From Bradyrhizobiaceae bacterium (GTDB lineage: Bacteria > Pseudomonadota > Alphaproteobacteria > Rhizobiales > Aestuariivirgaceae), in NCBI GenBank assembly GCA_947475225.1, contig CANJMQ010000001.1, positions 62,001 to 126,000 on the forward strand: 64,000 nt of DNA, written 5' to 3'. The translations under genes and the position numbers were made by a program. A model generated the notes under the pieces. It did no database searches. It was not told the origin of the DNA and was given only the letters and a program-made list of their open reading frames with translations. Shown piece by piece: positions 1 to 8,709 of this stretch (position 1 is its first letter; each line of letters begins with the position of its first letter).

Positions 1-735
1 TTCGACAATCCCGACAGCAAGGCTGCGAGCAGTCTGGCGGCGCCCATCGTGATAGATGGTCTGAAGTCGACCACCAATGCGAATGCAGCAAAGTGCGCGA
101 ATGATACGCCAGCGTCGGCGACGCAGACGACTCTACTCCAGACGGACCAGCCGGGCTCCAATTACGTTTCGCTGTGCGGGGCCAATACGCCCACAGTGAG
201 CTGCCCCCTGCCGCGTGATCGAGACCTGGCGAACCTGGGTGGAAATGCCTGGCAGACCTCTTACAAGGGCACAGGCATGAACAACGCCGACTTGGTGGCC
301 TACTGGAAAAACCACCATGGCGGCGCCAACATTCCCAAGTTCTATGACGCGACCCAAGCCAAGTACGTTGACACCAACACGCGCTGGCAGGTCTTCCAGA
401 TGGAAAGCGACACTACAACCTATCCCGATGCGGCCTTCACCGCCGCCTCGGAAGCACTCGAACCTTCCAAGCCGTTCTGCAGCGCAAGCAATCCCAATGC
501 GGGCATCAAGCGCAGGCTGGTCAACGTTGCCGTCGTCGATTGCGACTACTGGGGCATCAAGGGCGGGTCCAATGACCTGCCGGTGACCACGCTGATGGCC
601 GAATTCTTCATGACGGAACCCGCCGACGCGAATGGCGGCATCTACGGCGAACTGGTGAAGACCTATGTCATCAACGGCTCCGGCAGCAATGGCTCTGGCA
701 GCAATCTCTATCGCATGGTCGAGCTCGTAAATTGA
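1..735 (+). CDS. TadG-like pilus assembly protein, C-terminal part (5' end outside window)
   Basis: The frame is open to the left edge and reads coding sequence before the GTG at 49, so the N-terminus lies outside the window. What remains, about 244 residues, resembles the C-terminal end of TadG-like Flp pilus assembly proteins: a stretch RRLVNVAVVDCDYWG followed by a strand-rich LMAEFFMTEP and GGIYGELVKTYV segment, where family members place the last part of a von Willebrand A-type fold. A Gly/Ser-rich linker (NGSGSNGSGS) precedes the last residues. Two TadE-like genes follow immediately, which supports the assignment. Exported, envelope-associated; the N-terminal pilin-like helix would be off the edge. 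The family call comes from pattern and context, not a search. Confidence 0.75.
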   Translation, partial: FDNPDSKAASSLAAPIVIDGLKSTTNANAAKCANDTPASATQTTLLQTDQPGSNYVSLCGANTPTVSCPLPRDRDLANLGGNAWQTSYKGTGMNNADLVAYWKNHHGGANIPKFYDATQAKYVDTNTRWQVFQMESDTTTYPDAAFTAASEALEPSKPFCSASNPNAGIKRRLVNVAVVDCDYWGIKGGSNDLPVTTLMAEFFMTEPADANGGIYGELVKTYVINGSGSNGSGSNLYRMVELVN

Positions 736-745
736 CAGGCTTGAA

Positions 746-1243
746 GTGGACGCAGCTGACGCAGGATGGAGCTGGCAGGTGAGGTTACGAACCTGGGCAA
801 GGCGCTTCGTCCGGTGTGACTCCGGCACCTCGATCCTCGAGGCGGCAGTCGTCATTCCGATCATGGTTGTGCTCATGGGCGGGATTTATGATTTCGGCCG
901 GGCCTACGGCGCCATGTCGGCCGGGCAGAAGTCGATGCGGGCCGCTGTGCGCTTCCTCACCCGCCTGCCCGCGGAAACGGTGTGCAAGAGCTGGGCACTG
1001 GACCAGGCCAAGAATATCGCGCTCTATGGCAACACCGCTGGAACCGGCAGTCTTCTGGTCCCCAACTGGACGACGGGCGACATCACCCTGACCACCAAGC
1101 CCAACAATTGCCCCACGACCAGCGTGACGAACATCAACATGAGCGCCAGCGTGCCCTATTCGTCGCTGATGTGGTCGGCGATCGGGTTTGGCGACACCAC
1201 CACCATGCGGGTGGAACATGAGGAAAAGTGGGTTGGCCAGTAG
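746..1243 (+). CDS. TadE-like minor pilin
   Basis: A 165-residue protein with a short basic N-terminus (RLRTWARRFVRC), then the TadE hallmark: a small-residue and Glu-containing start to a single transmembrane helix (GTSILEAAVVIPIMVVLMGGIYDFGRAY). The E in SILEAAV is the conserved Glu of type IV pilin-like processing sites. The rest is a periplasmic domain with two Cys residues (TVCKSW, NNCPTT). It starts at a GTG 10 bp after the TadG-like gene and overlaps the next TadE gene, so the three are co-transcribed. Role inferred from the family: minor pseudopilin of a Tad/Flp adhesive pilus. Confidence 0.8.
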   Translation: MDAADAGWSWQVRLRTWARRFVRCDSGTSILEAAVVIPIMVVLMGGIYDFGRAYGAMSAGQKSMRAAVRFLTRLPAETVCKSWALDQAKNIALYGNTAGTGSLLVPNWTTGDITLTTKPNNCPTTSVTNINMSASVPYSSLMWSAIGFGDTTTMRVEHEEKWVGQ

Positions 1244-1898
1244 ATCTCGCGAGGGTGAGCGTGGAGCGGCCCTGATCGAATTCACGGCTGTGATGTTTGT
1301 CCTGTTCGTGTTCGTGCTTGGCACAGTGGACCTGTGCCTGCTGATGGTGAACTGGGCGAGCTACAACCGGGCGACATACGCAGGCGCACGATTTGCGGTC
1401 GTCACCAACCCGGTGGCCACCAACATCAATGCCACCATCACCGCGAATACCGGCTCTTACGCGGGCGATTCCTGCCTGAATTCCAATACCGGCGCGGCAA
1501 GCGGCAGCTGCGTCATCAAGGCTGCGGCCATCTGCAATGCCACCAACACCGCCGGGTCGGCGGGGAGTTGCACCGGCGGATATACCTTCGATACTGTTGC
1601 GATGCCCCTGATCGTAAGCAAGATGAACAGCGCAGTCATCATCGGGCAGCTGGATGCGCGGCAGGTGACCGTCACCTACACGCCGACCAGCGTTGGCTTC
1701 GTCTCGCGGCCCAACGGGTCGCCAATGAGCGTCACCGTTTCGCTGCGCTGCGTGCAGAACGAGCTGTTTTTCATCAACTATCTGATGCGCTGGGTGCTGC
1801 CCACGCCGGCCGCCTGCAGCGGCTTCACACCACCCAAGGGCCTGCCATTGCCAAGCTTCGCCACCACGCTGCCGAGCGAGGACCTGACCACAAACTGA
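1218..1898 (+). CDS. TadE-like minor pilin (second copy)
   Basis: The tracked ORF opens at 1188, but the ATG at 1218 (MRKSGLASRSREGERGAALIEF) gives the usual TadE start, a short basic head followed directly by the pilin-like helix; this overlaps the upstream gene by 26 bp. The helix (GAALIEFTAVMFVLFVFVLGTVDLCLLMVNW) keeps the conserved Glu after a small-hydrophobic stretch. The 226-residue product has a Cys-containing periplasmic region (SCLNSNTG, SGSCVIK, CTGGYTF, LRCVQNE). It differs strongly in sequence from the preceding TadE, so it is a separate minor pilin rather than a recent duplicate. The last gene of the visible Tad cluster; a 267-bp gap with no convincing gene follows. Confidence 0.8.
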   Translation: MRKSGLASRSREGERGAALIEFTAVMFVLFVFVLGTVDLCLLMVNWASYNRATYAGARFAVVTNPVATNINATITANTGSYAGDSCLNSNTGAASGSCVIKAAAICNATNTAGSAGSCTGGYTFDTVAMPLIVSKMNSAVIIGQLDARQVTVTYTPTSVGFVSRPNGSPMSVTVSLRCVQNELFFINYLMRWVLPTPAACSGFTPPKGLPLPSFATTLPSEDLTTN

Positions 1899-2165
1899 GC
1901 GGAATCGCGATGCCGGCGCCCACGTGCCGGGAGAACGCAGATCCATCGATGGGCGGGCGCTCGGGGCAAGGACTTCTAATTCACGGCTTCTGCGTCCACA
2001 CCAGCGCGTGGATGTGTTCCCTGGCATGGCCCTTGCCATGCGAATGGCCGTTAGCTGGACCCGCACACAGCCTGCAGTTTCAGCACCAACACTACAGGCC
2101 CGCCGTAGCGATGGACGTCAGCTTTCGGGTGGGCAAGGCTCCTCCGGCGGTCTAGTTTCTCAGTG

Positions 2166-3041
2166 ATGGAAAGCACGATCAGCCTGAAGGAAGCAGCCCG
2201 GGACTATGAACTGGTCCGCCAGAACCTCGACTATTTGCGCGAGCACTGGCGCGAGCAGCCCTCTCTCGAGTTGCTGGCGGAACGCAACGGCCTGAGCGCC
2301 GCTCACTTGCAACGCCTGTTCATGCGCTGGGCCGGACTGAGCCCGAAGGCCTTTGTGCAGGCCCTCACCATCGACCGTGCCCGCCAGTTGCTGCGCGACT
2401 CGGCAAGCGTGCTTGATACCAGCTACGAGGTGGGCCTATCCGGTCCGGGGCGGCTTCATGACCTGTTCGTCACCCATGAGGCCATGACGCCCGGCGCCTA
2501 CAAGGCCCGCGGCAAGGGATTGACCATCCGCTATGGTTTCCATGACTGCCCCTTCGGCAAGGTGCTGCTGATGATGACCGGGCAGGGCATTTGCGGCTTG
2601 GCCTTCGCCGATGCAGGTGAGGAGGCGACGAGTTTGATCGATATGCAGGCCCGCTGGCCCGAGGCGGAGTTCGTGGAGGACCGGGCAGCCACCGAGGGGC
2701 CGGTGGTGCGCATCTTCAACCCTGGTCGCTGGAAGGCCGAACAGCCTCTCCGCATCGTGTTCATCGGCACCGAATTCGAGACCCGGGTCTGGGAGACGCT
2801 GCTCAGAATACCGATGGGACGGGCCACGACCTATTCCGATATCGCCGGCCACATCGGCAACCCCAAGGCTTCCCGCGCCGTGGGGGCGGCGGTGGGCAAG
2901 AACCCGATTTCCTTCGTGGTGCCCTGCCACCGCGTGCTTGGCAAGTCCGGCGGGCTCTGCGGCTACCATTGGGGGCTGACGCGCAAGCAGGCGATTCTGG
3001 GGTGGGAAGCGGGTCTTGCGACGGGTGGCAAGGCTGCCTGA
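2166..3041 (+). CDS. AraC-type HTH / O6-methylguanine-DNA methyltransferase fusion (Ada-like, lacking the N-terminal Ada domain)
   Basis: About 291 residues. Residues 15-115 are an AraC-type double HTH (SLELLAERNGLSAAHLQRLF; DTSYEVGLSGPGRLHDLF). Residues 120-290 are a methylguanine-DNA methyltransferase with the active-site PCHRV motif (SFVVPCHRVLGKSGGLCGY) and the upstream R/G-rich helix (GRATTYSDIAGHIGNPKASRAVG). The E. coli Ada N-terminal zinc domain, which senses methylphosphotriesters through a Cys4 cluster, is absent, so the classical activation switch cannot operate; the protein may act mainly as a repair enzyme or sense damage differently. Start: GTG at 2163 and ATG at 2166 are adjacent; the ATG is preferred. 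Convergent with irr, four bases between stop codons. Confidence 0.85.
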   Translation: MESTISLKEAARDYELVRQNLDYLREHWREQPSLELLAERNGLSAAHLQRLFMRWAGLSPKAFVQALTIDRARQLLRDSASVLDTSYEVGLSGPGRLHDLFVTHEAMTPGAYKARGKGLTIRYGFHDCPFGKVLLMMTGQGICGLAFADAGEEATSLIDMQARWPEAEFVEDRAATEGPVVRIFNPGRWKAEQPLRIVFIGTEFETRVWETLLRIPMGRATTYSDIAGHIGNPKASRAVGAAVGKNPISFVVPCHRVLGKSGGLCGYHWGLTRKQAILGWEAGLATGGKAA

Positions 3042-3045
3042 GGGC

Positions 3046-3462
3046 TTAGCCCAGGGTCTTGCGAAGCCGGATGATGATATCGACCCGGTCGATCTCCGTG
3101 CCGGGCGGCAGCGGCGGCAGGCCAAGCACCTCGAGGTCTTCGGTGCCGATATCGACCAGCGAGTCGGTTTCCTCGATGTAGTAGTGGAAATGGTTCGAGG
3201 TATTGGTGTCGAAGAAGGTGCGGTCACCCTCGAAGGCCACTTCGCGCAGAAGCCCCGCCGCCTTGAACTGGTTCAAGGTATTGTAAACCGTGGCAAGCGA
3301 CACATCGATCCGGGCGGCCTGAGCCTGCTGGTGCAGGCTTTCGGCACTCACATGCCGGTCACCGGCACCGAACAGCATGGCGGCCAACGACAGCCGCTGG
3401 CGGGTCGGGCGTAGCCCGGCCAGCCTCAGGCGTTCAGCCAGTTCAGTGTCCTGCAAATCCAT
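3046..3462 (-). CDS. irr: Iron response regulator Irr (Fur family)
   Basis: A 138-residue Fur-family protein. The N-terminal winged helix contains LRPTRQRLSLAAMLF and the recognition region IDVSLATVYNTLNQFKAAGLL. The dimerisation half carries NTSNHFHYYIEETD, the HxH motif of Irr used for heme/metal sensing. There is no Cys-Pro heme regulatory motif at the N-terminus, as in Rhizobium-type rather than Bradyrhizobium-type Irr. Start chosen at MDLQDTEL: the track ORF runs on to 3831 through the divergent fabA gene, which is impossible. Location divergent to fabA is the classic Rhizobiales arrangement. Irr represses iron-consuming functions under iron limitation and is inactivated by heme. A possible Irr target (the nifU-like gene) lies in this same window. 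Confidence 0.92.
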   Translation of the reverse strand: MDLQDTELAERLRLAGLRPTRQRLSLAAMLFGAGDRHVSAESLHQQAQAARIDVSLATVYNTLNQFKAAGLLREVAFEGDRTFFDTNTSNHFHYYIEETDSLVDIGTEDLEVLGLPPLPPGTEIDRVDIIIRLRKTLG

Positions 3463-3501
3463 GTTGCGTCCCTTATACGCGAAACACCTTAAGCAAGGCA
3501 A
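3463..3501 (-). promoter_or_regulatory. Candidate irr promoter, possibly leaderless
   Basis: On the minus strand TTGCCT (3496-3501) and TATAAG (3472-3477) are separated by 18 bp. A start about 7 nt after the -10 falls within a few bases of the irr ATG at 3462, and no Shine-Dalgarno sequence is visible, so the transcript may be leaderless. Pattern reading only. Confidence 0.35.
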
Positions 3502-3618
3502 TCTTGGCGCCAGTGAGGCCGTGGACCCCCGTCCTAAAGCGGGCTTGGACCAGATATTTCCATGTGATAGGAACGGCGGAACCGGTGCGGGCCGGTGAAG
3601 TTTGGGACCAGAGGCAGA

Positions 3619-4131
3619 ATGAACGAACCGAAGCCGAGCTACGATTACGCGGATCTCCTGGCCTGCGGGCGCGGCGAGCTCTTCGGCCCCGGGAACGCCC
3701 AGCTTCCGCTGCCTCCCATGCTGATGTTTGACCGCATTACCGAAATTTCCAAGGACGGTGGCGCGGCAGGTCTCGGCAAGATTGTCGCCGAATTCGATAT
3801 CAAGCCGGATCTCTGGTTCTTTGGCTGCCATTTCCAGGGTGATCCCGTCATGCCCGGTTGCCTGGGCCTCGACGCGCTCTGGCAGATGACAGGGTTTTTC
3901 CTCGGCTGGCTCGGTGAACCCGGCCGTGGCCGGGCGTTGGGGGTGGGCGAAGTGAAGCTTTCCGGCATGGTCACTCCCACGGTCAGGAAAGTGACGTATG
4001 AAGTCGAGGTCACCCGCCTTATCCTGCGCAAGCTCAAGATGGCGGTTTCGAACGGAACCATGAAGGCCGATGGTGAAACGGTCTATCAGGTTACCGATAT
4101 GAAGGTCGGGCTGTTCCAGCCCACGGCCTGA
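3619..4131 (+). CDS. fabA: 3-hydroxydecanoyl-[ACP] dehydratase/isomerase FabA
   Basis: A 170-residue hot-dog-fold dehydratase. The catalytic signature [23 protein letters not shown] holds the active-site His and, downstream, the Asp-containing helix ([14 protein letters not shown]) of FabA rather than FabZ. FabA dehydrates 3-hydroxydecanoyl-ACP and isomerises the product to cis-3-decenoyl-ACP, the branch point of anaerobic unsaturated fatty acid synthesis. Start set at [10 protein letters not shown] with GAGG upstream, 24 bases inside the tracked ORF. It heads fabA-fabB-fabI, with fabB starting 14 bases after its stop, and is divergent to irr. Confidence 0.96.
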   Translation: MNEPKPSYDYADLLACGRGELFGPGNAQLPLPPMLMFDRITEISKDGGAAGLGKIVAEFDIKPDLWFFGCHFQGDPVMPGCLGLDALWQMTGFFLGWLGEPGRGRALGVGEVKLSGMVTPTVRKVTYEVEVTRLILRKLKMAVSNGTMKADGETVYQVTDMKVGLFQPTA

Positions 4132-4145
4132 GAAAGGAAGTCAAC

Positions 4146-5357
4146 ATGCGGCGAGTCGTCGTCACTGGCCTCGGCATCGTGTCGAGCATCGGCAACAATG
4201 TTCAGGAAGTCCTGAACTCCTTGTTCGAGGCGAAGTCCGGAATCGTGAAGGCAGCCGATTACGAGAGGCTCGGCTTCCGCTGTCAGGTCCATGGCGCACC
4301 CACATTCGATCTCGAAAGTGTTGATCGCCGCGTCCGCCGCTTCATGGGCGACGGTGCTGCCTGGAACTATGTTGCCATGCAGCAGGCGATCGTCGATTCC
4401 GGTCTCGAAGAGAGTGACGTCAAGAACGACCGCACCGGTATCATCATGGGGTCCGGCGGCCCGTCGACGCGTTCCATCGTGCAGGCGGCGGATACCACCC
4501 GCGAGAAAGGCCCCAAGCGTGTGGGCCCTTTCGCGGTGCCAGCCGCCATGTCGAGCACCAATTCGGCGACGCTCGCAACGCCCTTCGGAATCCGTGGTGT
4601 GAATTATTCCATCTCCTCGGCCTGTGCCACCTCGGCCCATTGCATCGGCAACGCGGCGGAGATGATTCAGTGGGGCAAGCAGGACGTGATGTTCGCTGGT
4701 GGCGGCGAGGAACTCGACTGGACGCTCTCGGTGCTGTTCGATGCCATGGGGGCCATGTCGTCGAAATACAATGATACGCCTGCCAAGGCCTCGCGCGCCT
4801 ATGACAAGAACCGCGACGGCTTTGTCATCGCGGGCGGTGCCGGAACGGTGGTGCTGGAAGAGCTTGAGCATGCCAAGGCACGTGGCGCCAGGATCTATGG
4901 TGAACTCATCGGTTATGGCGCAACCTCTGACGGCTACGACATGGTTCAGCCCTCGGGCGAAGGCGCCATCCGCTGCATGAAACAGGCCCTGGTCGGTGCC
5001 GGCACCATCGACTACATCAACCCGCACGGCACCTCGACACCGATCGGCGACAAGAAGGAGATCGAGGCGATACGCGCGGTCTTCGGCGACAAGATTCCGC
5101 CGATCTCCAGCACCAAGTCGCTGACCGGACACTCGCTGGGTGCCGTGGGTGCTCAGGAGGCGATCTATGCGATCCTCATGATGAAAAACAACTTTATCTG
5201 CGAGAGTGCCAACATCGAGGAGATCGACCCCGAATTCGCCGATGTGCCAATCGTCCGCAAGCGCATCGACAACGCCAAGATCGATACGGTGATGTCCAAC
5301 AGCTTCGGCTTCGGCGGCACCAACGCAACCCTCGTCTTCCAGCGCTACAACGGCTGA
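4146..5357 (+). CDS. fabB: 3-oxoacyl-[ACP] synthase I FabB
   Basis: A 403-residue condensing enzyme. The Cys-His-His triad is readable: nucleophile in [16 protein letters not shown], first His in [14 protein letters not shown], second His in [14 protein letters not shown]; the C-terminal [14 protein letters not shown] loop is also canonical. Pairing with FabA identifies it as KAS I (FabB), which elongates cis-3-decenoyl-ACP, rather than FabF. Cytosolic. A good SD (AAAGGAAG) lies just upstream. The middle gene of the operon; fabI follows after 7 bases. Confidence 0.95.
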   Translation: MRRVVVTGLGIVSSIGNNVQEVLNSLFEAKSGIVKAADYERLGFRCQVHGAPTFDLESVDRRVRRFMGDGAAWNYVAMQQAIVDSGLEESDVKNDRTGIIMGSGGPSTRSIVQAADTTREKGPKRVGPFAVPAAMSSTNSATLATPFGIRGVNYSISSACATSAHCIGNAAEMIQWGKQDVMFAGGGEELDWTLSVLFDAMGAMSSKYNDTPAKASRAYDKNRDGFVIAGGAGTVVLEELEHAKARGARIYGELIGYGATSDGYDMVQPSGEGAIRCMKQALVGAGTIDYINPHGTSTPIGDKKEIEAIRAVFGDKIPPISSTKSLTGHSLGAVGAQEAIYAILMMKNNFICESANIEEIDPEFADVPIVRKRIDNAKIDTVMSNSFGFGGTNATLVFQRYNG

Positions 5358-5364
5358 TTTTCAC

Positions 5365-6168
5365 ATGACCAATTCTTTGATGGCTGGCCGCCGCGGACTC
5401 GTCATGGGTGTCGCGAACGACCACTCGATTGCCTGGGGCATCGCCCAGCAGCTTCACAAGCATGGTGCCGAACTCGCCTTCACCTATCAGGGCGAAGCCT
5501 TCGGCAAGCGTGTGAAGCCGCTGGCCGAATCCGTTGGTTCTTCCATGCTTCTGCCCTGCGATGTCGAGGATGTCGGTACGGTCGATGCGGTGTTTGACGC
5601 GTTGAAACAGAAGTGGGGCAACATTGATTTCGTGGTGCATGCCATCGCCTTCTCCGACAAGAATGAGTTGAAGGGCAAATATGCTGACACGACGCGCGAG
5701 AACTTCATCCGCACCATGGTGATCTCGTGCTTCTCCTTCACCGAGATTGCCAAGCGTGCCGCCGCGCTGATGCCGAACGGCGGTTCGCTGGTGACGCTCA
5801 CCTATGGCGGCTCTGTTCGTGTCATGCCCAACTACAATGTCATGGGCGTCGCCAAGGCGGCGCTCGAGTCCTCGGTGCGTTATCTTGCGGCGGACTATGG
5901 TCCGCAGGGGATTCGGGTGAATGCCATTTCGGCAGGCCCCATGCGGACGCTGGCCGGTGCCGGGATCGGCGATGCGCGTGCCATGTTCAGCTATCAGCAG
6001 GAGCATGCGCCGCTCCGCCGCACCATCACTTTGGACGAAGTCGGCGGCGCTGGTCTCTATCTGTTGTCGCCACTGTCCGGTGGCGTGACTGGCGAAATCC
6101 ACTATGTGGATTCAGGCTATAACATCATCTCGATGCCGCGGCCGGAAGATCTCAAGAACGGCGCATGA
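5365..6168 (+). CDS. fabI: Enoyl-[ACP] reductase (NADH) FabI
   Basis: A 267-residue short-chain-dehydrogenase-type enoyl reductase. The N-terminal dinucleotide loop is the FabI variant (GVANDHSIAWGIAQ), and the catalytic Tyr/Lys pair sits in PNYNVMGVAKAALE, the wide Y-x6-K spacing that separates FabI from ordinary SDR enzymes. It reduces trans-2-enoyl-ACP in the last step of each elongation cycle and is the triclosan/diazaborine target in the family. The final gene of fabA-fabB-fabI. Rhizobiales often have two FabI paralogs; this is the copy linked to fabAB. Confidence 0.95.
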   Translation: MTNSLMAGRRGLVMGVANDHSIAWGIAQQLHKHGAELAFTYQGEAFGKRVKPLAESVGSSMLLPCDVEDVGTVDAVFDALKQKWGNIDFVVHAIAFSDKNELKGKYADTTRENFIRTMVISCFSFTEIAKRAAALMPNGGSLVTLTYGGSVRVMPNYNVMGVAKAALESSVRYLAADYGPQGIRVNAISAGPMRTLAGAGIGDARAMFSYQQEHAPLRRTITLDEVGGAGLYLLSPLSGGVTGEIHYVDSGYNIISMPRPEDLKNGA

Positions 6169-6191
6169 GACGCAAACGCGGGCTGATCGAT

Positions 6192-7007
6192 TCAGCGGTC
6201 GATGTAGTTCGATTGCTGGAGTGACGTAATGCTCGGATTGGTTCCTGTCAGCGAGTTGTCGGGGTTCCACGAAAGCTTCGTCTCGTAGAAGCGCGTGGCC
6301 AGCGCATCATACATCAGCAGGCGCCCGGCAAGGCTTTCGCCGATGCCGAGAAGCTCTTTGATGACTTCCATTGCCTGCATGGAGCCGAGGACGCCCGGCA
6401 GTGCGCCAAGGACTCCGGCCTCCTCGCAAGCGGGGAACAGTCCGCGCGGCGGCAATTCGCCCATGAGGCAGCGGTATGTCGGCCATGGCGCTCCGTCGGG
6501 CGAGCGATCATGCGGCTTGAAGGTGGAAAGCTGGCCGTCGAACTGCCCGACTGCTGCCGTCACCAGTGTCTTCTTCGCGAAGAAGCAGGCATCGCTGACC
6601 AGGTAGCGGGTCGGAAAATTGTCGCAGCCATCGGCCACGATGTCATAGTTGGCGATGATCTCAAGAGCATTGCCGGCCGTGATGCGCTGGGAATGTTCAA
6701 TGACATGCACATGCGGATTGAGAGCCTGAATTGTCTCTCTCGCGCTCGATGTCTTGGGAATTCCGATGCGTGCTGTGGTGTGGATGATCTGGCGCTGCAG
6801 GTTGGACAGGCTCACGGTATCATGGTCAATGATGCCGATGGTGCCGATGCCCGCAGCAGCCAGATAATAGAGCAGTGGTGCACCGAGGCCTCCCGCGCCC
6901 ACCACCAGCACTTTCGCTGACTTTAGCCTGTTCTGGCCGGGCCCGCCCACCTCATGCAGTACGAGATGCCGCGCATAGCGTTCGATCTCGTCCGGAGACA
7001 GAGCCAT
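6192..7007 (-). CDS. moeB: HesA/MoeB/ThiF family adenylyltransferase (MoeB-like)
   Basis: A 271-residue E1-like enzyme. It has the nucleotide-binding VVGAGGLGAPLLYYLAAAGIG, the Arg/Asn-rich loop SLSNLQRQIIH, the DGCDNFPTRYLVSDAC substrate segment and the C-terminal crossover region. It would adenylate the C-terminal Gly of a ubiquitin-like sulfur carrier (MoaD or ThiS). Only some of the Cys residues expected for the structural zinc are evident: a Cys is present in the YRCLMGELPP segment where CxxC is common, but the second CxxC expected near the C-terminus is not seen, as in non-zinc family members. Last gene of a long leftward run; its ATG shares one base with the dut stop. ThiF remains an alternative name. 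Confidence 0.85.
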   Translation of the reverse strand: MALSPDEIERYARHLVLHEVGGPGQNRLKSAKVLVVGAGGLGAPLLYYLAAAGIGTIGIIDHDTVSLSNLQRQIIHTTARIGIPKTSSARETIQALNPHVHVIEHSQRITAGNALEIIANYDIVADGCDNFPTRYLVSDACFFAKKTLVTAAVGQFDGQLSTFKPHDRSPDGAPWPTYRCLMGELPPRGLFPACEEAGVLGALPGVLGSMQAMEVIKELLGIGESLAGRLLMYDALATRFYETKLSWNPDNSLTGTNPSITSLQQSNYIDR

Positions 7008-7447
7008 CAGCGGCGCCCCGAGGATCCGAAGCCTGCGGTGCCGCGTGCTGTTTCATCAAGCGCGCTCACCTCCGTCCATGAGATGCGTGTGACGGGCGCG
7101 ATTACCATTTGTGCTATGCGGTCACCACGGGCGATGACGAAGTCGTCGTGGCCGTGGTTGATGAGCGGCACCTTCACCTCTCCGCGATAATCGCAGTCGA
7201 TGGTGCCTGGTGAATTCAGCACCGTCACACCATGCTTGACGGCAAGACCGGAGCGTGGGCGTACCTGCGCTTCGAAGCCTTGCGGCAGGGAGATGGAAAT
7301 ACCGGTGGGAATGAGATGGCGCGCACCGGGCTTCAGCGTGATGGATTCAGCGGCGCGCAGGTCCATGCCGGCAGCGCCCGCCGTCTCATAGGCCGGCAGC
7401 GGAAGATCCTGGTTGTGAGCAAGCCGCTTGATCTCGACGCGGGTCAT
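7007..7447 (-). CDS. dut: dUTP diphosphatase
   Basis: A 146-residue trimeric dUTPase with the five family motifs in order: [33 protein letters not shown] (catalytic Asp), [13 protein letters not shown] and the C-terminal glycine-rich [11 protein letters not shown] arm. It hydrolyses dUTP to dUMP, keeping uracil out of DNA and supplying thymidylate synthesis. Its ATG overlaps the coaBC stop by four bases (ATGA) and its stop overlaps the moeB ATG by one base, so translation is probably coupled. The coaBC-dut pair is a widespread bacterial arrangement. Confidence 0.96.
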   Translation of the reverse strand: MTRVEIKRLAHNQDLPLPAYETAGAAGMDLRAAESITLKPGARHLIPTGISISLPQGFEAQVRPRSGLAVKHGVTVLNSPGTIDCDYRGEVKVPLINHGHDDFVIARGDRIAQMVIAPVTRISWTEVSALDETARGTAGFGSSGRR

Positions 7448-8667
7448 TCTTCGGTCTTCTGCTGCGGCACCAGCATCTGGGCAAGTCGTTCCATGAGCTT
7501 CTGTGCCACGTCATCCTTGCTCATCTGCGGCCAGTCCTCGACGCCGGTGGCCGAGACGAGGTGAATCGTATTGCGGTCACCGCCGAACACGCCGGCATCT
7601 CTGCTCACGTCATTGGCGACGATCAGGTCGCAGCCTTTCCGCTTGAGCTTCTGGACCGCATGTTCCGTCACATGCTCCGTCTCGGCAGCAAAGCCAACGA
7701 CGATGCGTGGGCGCTTGGCACTGCGCGATATGGTGGCCAGAATGTCCGGATTTTCGGCAAGCATCAGGCTCGGGGGCCCACTGCCGGTCTTCTTGATCTT
7801 CTCGGGTGCTTCTGCAGCGACACGCCAGTCGGCGACGGCGGCGGTGAAGATCGCGATGTCGGCTGGCATCTCACCCTCGCAGATTTCCAGCATCTCCTGT
7901 GCCGTTTCGACCGGCATCAGCTGGACACCAGGAGGAATGGGCAGGGAGACGGGGCCGGACACAAGCACAGTCTCAGCTCCGAGCTCCACGGCGGCCCTGG
8001 CGATAGCGTAGCCCTGCTTGCCCGAGGAGTGGTTGGAGATGAAGCGCACCGGATCAATCGGCTCGCGCGTCGGGCCGGCGGTGATCACCACCTTCCTGCC
8101 GGCGAGCGGTTGTGCCTTCGGCTTCAGCATGTCGACGATGGCGGTGAGGATTTCATTGGGCTCAGCCATGCGGCCTGGCCCGAATTCGCCGCAAGCCATC
8201 TCGCCATCGCTGGGACCGGCGAGGGTGACGCCATCGCGCTGAAGGGTTTCGATGTTCCGCATGGTCGCCGGATGCCGCCACATGCGCACATTCATCGCCG
8301 GGGCAACCAGAATGCGCTTGTCGGTGGCCAGAAGCGCAGTGGAAGCGAGGTCATCGGCAAGGCCATTGGCCATCTTGGCGATCAGGTCCGCCGTCGCGGG
8401 TGCGACCACAAGGAGGTCCGCCGCACGGGAGAGCTGGATGTGGCCCATCTCGACTTCGTCCGTCAGGCTGAACAGCGAGGTGTAGACCTTTTCACCCGAC
8501 AGGGAGGCGAGTGACAGCGGCGTCACGAATTGCTCTGCAGCCCTGGTCAGGATGATGCGCACGGTGGCACCCCTGGTCTTCAGCAGGCGGACGAGTTCAT
8601 GGACCTTGTAGGCCGCGATGCCGCCGCCGACGATGAGGAGAACGGACTTTCCTGCAAGCGATGTCAT
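7444..8667 (-). CDS. coaBC: Bifunctional phosphopantothenoylcysteine decarboxylase / phosphopantothenate-cysteine ligase
   Basis: Start placed at [21 protein letters not shown]; the tracked ORF opens 12 codons earlier without support. About 407 residues. CoaC half (1-190): [15 protein letters not shown] flavin-binding start, [10 protein letters not shown] (the PxMNxxMW motif) and the [13 protein letters not shown] loop with the active-site Cys. CoaB half (200-407): [27 protein letters not shown], then AAVADWR and a KIKK lysine cluster. It makes 4-phosphopantetheine for coenzyme A. Cytosolic. It lies 42 bp downstream of ubiB in the same leftward run and overlaps dut. Confidence 0.95.
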   Translation of the reverse strand: MTSLAGKSVLLIVGGGIAAYKVHELVRLLKTRGATVRIILTRAAEQFVTPLSLASLSGEKVYTSLFSLTDEVEMGHIQLSRAADLLVVAPATADLIAKMANGLADDLASTALLATDKRILVAPAMNVRMWRHPATMRNIETLQRDGVTLAGPSDGEMACGEFGPGRMAEPNEILTAIVDMLKPKAQPLAGRKVVITAGPTREPIDPVRFISNHSSGKQGYAIARAAVELGAETVLVSGPVSLPIPPGVQLMPVETAQEMLEICEGEMPADIAIFTAAVADWRVAAEAPEKIKKTGSGPPSLMLAENPDILATISRSAKRPRIVVGFAAETEHVTEHAVQKLKRKGCDLIVANDVSRDAGVFGGDRNTIHLVSATGVEDWPQMSKDDVAQKLMERLAQMLVPQQKTEE

Positions 8668-8709
8668 GGACTCATTATGGCAGCAAAGGCCGTCGCCTGC
8701 CAACCGCCC

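Noticed and set aside
1334-2155. 273-aa ORF on the + strand
   Set aside because: It is a shadow of the second TadE-like gene continuing into a gene-free gap; composition is Arg/His-rich as in out-of-frame GC-rich DNA.
3046-3831. 261-aa version of irr
   Set aside because: The extension crosses the divergent fabA gene; MDLQDTEL at 3462 is the family start.
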